From Kytococcus sedentarius DSM 20547 (GTDB taxonomy: Bacteria; Actinomycetota; Actinomycetes; Actinomycetales; Dermatophilaceae): DNA of 64,000 nucleotides. The stretch's first letter is position 1; the number at the start of each line of letters is the position of its first letter. The notes under the pieces are model-generated. The model saw only the letters and a program-made list of their open reading frames with translations, was not told the origin of the DNA and did no database searches. A program made the translations under genes and the position numbers. Of the stretch, positions 61,336 through 64,000 are shown piece after piece. Where the stretch lies: assembly GCF_000023925.1 (NCBI RefSeq), contig NC_013169.1, positions 1,550,001-1,614,000 of the forward strand. Reading direction: 5' to 3'.

Positions 61336-63188
61336 TCCGCTGAGTCCAGCAACGCGGCCGCGATGGTGTCGGCGTTGAGACCGAGCTCGGCCAGCAGCTG
61401 CCCCCGCGAGGCGTGGTCCAGGAAGCGCTGCGGGATGCCGAAGGTGCGCACCTCACGCTGCGGGTACTCGGCACCCACGCGACTGCCGAGGCCACCGACC
61501 ACGAGGCTGTCCTCGACCACGCTGACCCGGCCGCCGGCCCGCTCGATCTCGCTGCGCAGGCCGTCGGAGAACGGGAGCATCCACACCGGGTCCACCACCC
61601 GGACCGACCGTCCGGAGGCCCGCAGCTTCTCAGCGACCTCCAGGGCCACCGGCGCCATGGGCCCCACCGCGACCACCAGCTCGTCGACGGCACCGTCGCC
61701 GTCCTCGGTGAGCACGTCGATCCCGTCCCGCTGTGCGACCGCCTCGATCGGCTCGGGCACGGAGCCCTTGGGGAAGCGGAGCACGGTGGGCGCGTCGTCC
61801 ACCTGCACGGCGTCGCGCAGCGCCTGCCGCACGCGCACCCCGTCGCGGGGGGCAGCCAGGTGCACCCCGGGCACGATGCCCACCAGCGACAGGTCCCACA
61901 TGCCGTTGTGCGAGGCCCCGTCGGAACCAGTGATGCCGGCGCGGTCGAGCACGAAGGTCACCCCCTGCCGATGCAGCGCACAGTCCATGAGCAACTGGTC
62001 GAAGGCGCGGTTGAGGAAGGTGGAGTAGATGGCCACCACCGGGTGCAGCCCGGCGTAGGACATGCCGGCCGCCATGGTGACCGCGTGCTGCTCGGCGATG
62101 CCGACGTCGAACACCCGCTCGGGGAACGCCTGCTGCATCGGCTCCAGGCCCACCGGGATCAGCATCGCCGCGGTGATGGCCACGACGTCCTCCCGCTCCC
62201 CCGCCAGGTCGACGAGCTCCTCGGAGAACTCCTCGGTCCAGGCCCGGCCGGCGATCTCCAGCGGGAGCCCGGTCTCCGGGTTGATCTTGCCCACGGCGTG
62301 GAAGCGGTCGGCCTCGTCGTTGGTCGCGGGGTCGTACCCACGCCCCTTCTGGGTGATGGCGTGCACGATCACCGGACCGCCGAAGCGCTTGGCCAGACGC
62401 AGCGAGTTCTCGAGGTCCTCCAGGTCGTGACCGTCCACCGGGCCCAGGTATTTGATGCCGAGGTCCTCGAACAGGCCCTGCGGCGCCAGCATGTCCTTGA
62501 CGCCCTTCTTGAAGCCGCGCAGGGCGTCGAACGCCGGCCGCCCCACCACCGGGGCGCTCTGCACGCTCTTCTTGGTCCAGCTCAGGGCCTGCTCGTACCG
62601 GCGCTGGGTCCGCAGGTGGGCCAGGTGCTCGGCCATGCCCCCGAGGGTGGGCGCGTAGGACCGCTCGTTGTCGTTCACCACGATCACCAGCGGCAGGGTC
62701 TTGTCCGCCGCGATGTTGTTCAGCGCCTCCCAGGCCATCCCCCCGGTGAGCGCACCGTCACCGATGACCGCGACCGTGGGCGTGGTGTTGCCCCGCAGCC
62801 GGTGGGCGACCGCGATGCCGTGGGCCCAGCTCAGCGAGGTGGAGGCGTGCGAGTTCTCCACCACGTCGTGCTCGGACTCCGCCCGGCAGGGGTAGCCGCT
62901 CAAGCCGCCCGCCTGGCGCAGGGTGCTGAAGTCGGTGCGCCCGGTGAGCATCTTGTGCACGTAGCTCTGGTGCCCGGTGTCGAAGACGATCGCCTCGCGC
63001 GGGGACTCGAAGACGCGATGCAGCGCGATCGTCAGCTCCACCACCCCGAGGTTCGGGCCAAGGTGCCCGCCGGTGCGGGACACGCTCTCGATGAGGCGGG
63101 TGCGGATGTCCTGAGCGAGGGCCGGCAGGCGGTCCGCTGCCAGGGCCCTGAGGTCGCTCGGGTCGCCAATGTGGTCCAACGTGCTCAC
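61332..63188 (-). CDS. dxs: 1-deoxy-D-xylulose-5-phosphate synthase
   Basis: 618 aa from GTG 63188; the upstream frame is not coding. [17 protein letters not shown], the TPP/Mg motif GDGALTGG (143-150), [16 protein letters not shown] (with the catalytic Glu) and [11 protein letters not shown] define Dxs. It condenses pyruvate and glyceraldehyde 3-phosphate in the MEP isoprenoid pathway. It starts 32 bp after the upstream small gene. Confidence 0.96.
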   Translation of the reverse strand: MSTLDHIGDPSDLRALAADRLPALAQDIRTRLIESVSRTGGHLGPNLGVVELTIALHRVFESPREAIVFDTGHQSYVHKMLTGRTDFSTLRQAGGLSGYPCRAESEHDVVENSHASTSLSWAHGIAVAHRLRGNTTPTVAVIGDGALTGGMAWEALNNIAADKTLPLVIVVNDNERSYAPTLGGMAEHLAHLRTQRRYEQALSWTKKSVQSAPVVGRPAFDALRGFKKGVKDMLAPQGLFEDLGIKYLGPVDGHDLEDLENSLRLAKRFGGPVIVHAITQKGRGYDPATNDEADRFHAVGKINPETGLPLEIAGRAWTEEFSEELVDLAGEREDVVAITAAMLIPVGLEPMQQAFPERVFDVGIAEQHAVTMAAGMSYAGLHPVVAIYSTFLNRAFDQLLMDCALHRQGVTFVLDRAGITGSDGASHNGMWDLSLVGIVPGVHLAAPRDGVRVRQALRDAVQVDDAPTVLRFPKGSVPEPIEAVAQRDGIDVLTEDGDGAVDELVVAVGPMAPVALEVAEKLRASGRSVRVVDPVWMLPFSDGLRSEIERAGGRVSVVEDSLVVGGLGSRVGAEYPQREVRTFGIPQRFLDHASRGQLLAELGLNADTIAAALLDSAD

Positions 63189-63220
63189 GCAAAGTCCGTT
63201 CCGTCGTGGAAGGGCCCAGT

Positions 63221-63586
63221 CTAGAGGCGCGGGGCCCATCGTTCTCCCTGCAGTGCCTCCCGGAGAAGGGCCGCGCCACGGTGGGCCTCCGCCAGGCGAC
63301 GTCCCTCGGCGGCCATGTGCTCCATCAGCGAGGGCAGGGCCTCCGGCGGGACGTGGACCCCCACGTTCAACCGGACGTCCCGCCACGCCTGACGCATCAC
63401 CTCCACTTGGCCCGCCACGTGTCGCTCGGCCATCCACGCCAGCATCACCGGGTGACGGCGCCAGCCGTCGTAGGCACGGAAGTCCGCCGGGCACAGGTCC
63501 AGCAGCCAGCTCACGGCATCCTGCTGCCACCCGGGCGCGTCGACGGGGCGCACGGCGGCCGGCCAGCCGGGAGGTCCTGAGGTCAT
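63221..63586 (-). CDS. Conserved small protein beside dxs
   Basis: 121 aa, Trp- and Arg-rich ([40 protein letters not shown]). No signal peptide or membrane helix. I recall similar unnamed proteins next to dxs in actinobacteria but know no function. Probably co-transcribed with dxs. Confidence 0.7.
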   Translation of the reverse strand: MTSGPPGWPAAVRPVDAPGWQQDAVSWLLDLCPADFRAYDGWRRHPVMLAWMAERHVAGQVEVMRQAWRDVRLNVGVHVPPEALPSLMEHMAAEGRRLAEAHRGAALLREALQGERWAPRL

Positions 63587-63652
63587 GCCTGCAGTGTATG
63601 GAACATCCGTACCAGATATCCAATGGGCGCCCCGACGCGCGTTCCAGCCCCG

Positions 63653-64000
63653 TCACTCCCCCGCCTGCGCGGCGAAGGTCTCCTTCACGAGGAGGGCATA
63701 GGCGTTGGCGCCCTCGATGTCGGGGTGTACACCGTCGCTCTGCAGGTACCCCGGGTTCTCCGAGGCGAGGGAGTGCCAGTCGGCCACGGCGACGTTCGGG
63801 TACTCGTCCGCGATCTGCTGCAGGTTGTCGTTCGACTCCCCGATCCAGGACGACTTGCCGTACAGGTTCACCAGCACCACCTGCCGCTCGGGCCCAAGCA
63901 GGTCGAGCGTCTCTCGCACGATCTCCGGCTCGCGCACCCCGGCGTTGGTGCCGTAGGACAGCACCACCGAGTCCCGCACGGATCCCGCATCGAGGTGTGC
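63653..64000 (-). CDS. SGNH-type acyltransferase C-terminus (partial)
   Basis: The frame is open to the window edge, so the 5' part is missing. The visible 115 residues contain [10 protein letters not shown] and the C-terminal [20 protein letters not shown], the Asp/His dyad block of SGNH hydrolases as found at the end of OatA-like membrane acyltransferases. Those acetylate peptidoglycan or surface sugars. The membrane half would lie beyond 64000. Confidence 0.7.
   Translation of the reverse strand, partial: AHLDAGSVRDSVVLSYGTNAGVREPEIVRETLDLLGPERQVVLVNLYGKSSWIGESNDNLQQIADEYPNVAVADWHSLASENPGYLQSDGVHPDIEGANAYALLVKETFAAQAGE

Noticed and set aside
63189-63656. Extension of dxs to 63656
   Set aside because: The added residues are shadow of the 121-aa gene; Dxs homologues start near the GTG at 63188.

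Overview
The window is high-GC DNA from an actinobacterium. The order thrS, HIT protein, PI-phosphate synthase, PimA-like mannosyltransferase, pdxS, pdxT, yebC, ruvC, ruvA, ruvB, secD, secF, apt, relA is the actinobacterial (also mycobacterial) arrangement. PIM-type lipid genes, a hemE/hemY/hemQ coproporphyrin set, DUF3000 next to RNase D, and an HTH-MurA fusion point to Micrococcales (Dermacoccaceae, Kytococcus or Intrasporangiaceae-like). The genus is a guess.

Accessory region, 1-7169. This is a scrap-yard island beside a tRNA-Pro gene. It holds the tail of a Phd/YefM-like antitoxin, a GIY-YIG-like fragment, and a nested insertion-sequence stack. The stack is an IS3-family element (453-4459) carrying an IS30-family element inside orfA (767-2000) and an ISL3-family element inside its right inverted repeat (2988-4439). 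Both inner insertions can be placed to the base by their target duplications. Next come a lower-GC small membrane protein and a long ORF. That ORF joins a DNA-methyltransferase-like N-terminus, through an IS-end scar, to an RHS-repeat protein with an unrecognised C-terminal domain. The last two look like a polymorphic toxin and its immunity protein.

Core region, 7257-38915. Leftward operon xerD-parA-scpA-scpB-rluB-cmk-der (site-specific recombination, chromosome segregation and condensation, ribosome assembly). Then a membrane protein, a 4x20-bp tandem repeat, an MBL hydrolase, a DUF349 protein with M18 aminopeptidase, and the long leftward run from thrS to relA (translation, PIM lipids, PLP synthesis, Holliday junction processing, Sec export, purine salvage, stringent response). 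yajC is missing between ruvB and secD, and the acyltransferase usually found between pgsA and pimA is missing too. A promoter plus a c-di-AMP (ydaO-type) riboswitch precedes a Tat-exported NlpC/P60 peptidase.

Region 38921-64000. A tRNA Gly-Cys-Val-Gly cluster with a clear promoter and terminator; AKR-selO-DUF72 operon; PPK2; a reductase; a hydrolase; glpK; a LigC-type ligase and a LigD-type primase-polymerase (DNA repair); a secreted lamin-tail/EEP nuclease; msrB; hemE-hemY-hemQ; DUF3000-RNase D; an HTH-MurA fusion with a perfect 18-bp inverted repeat just before its start codon; a GDPD; dxs; a conserved small protein; and the end of an SGNH-type acyltransferase cut by the window edge.

One signal cuts across genes: the word GATGCGG/CCGCATC recurs, often as GAT-GCG in a genome that otherwise prefers GAC for Asp.
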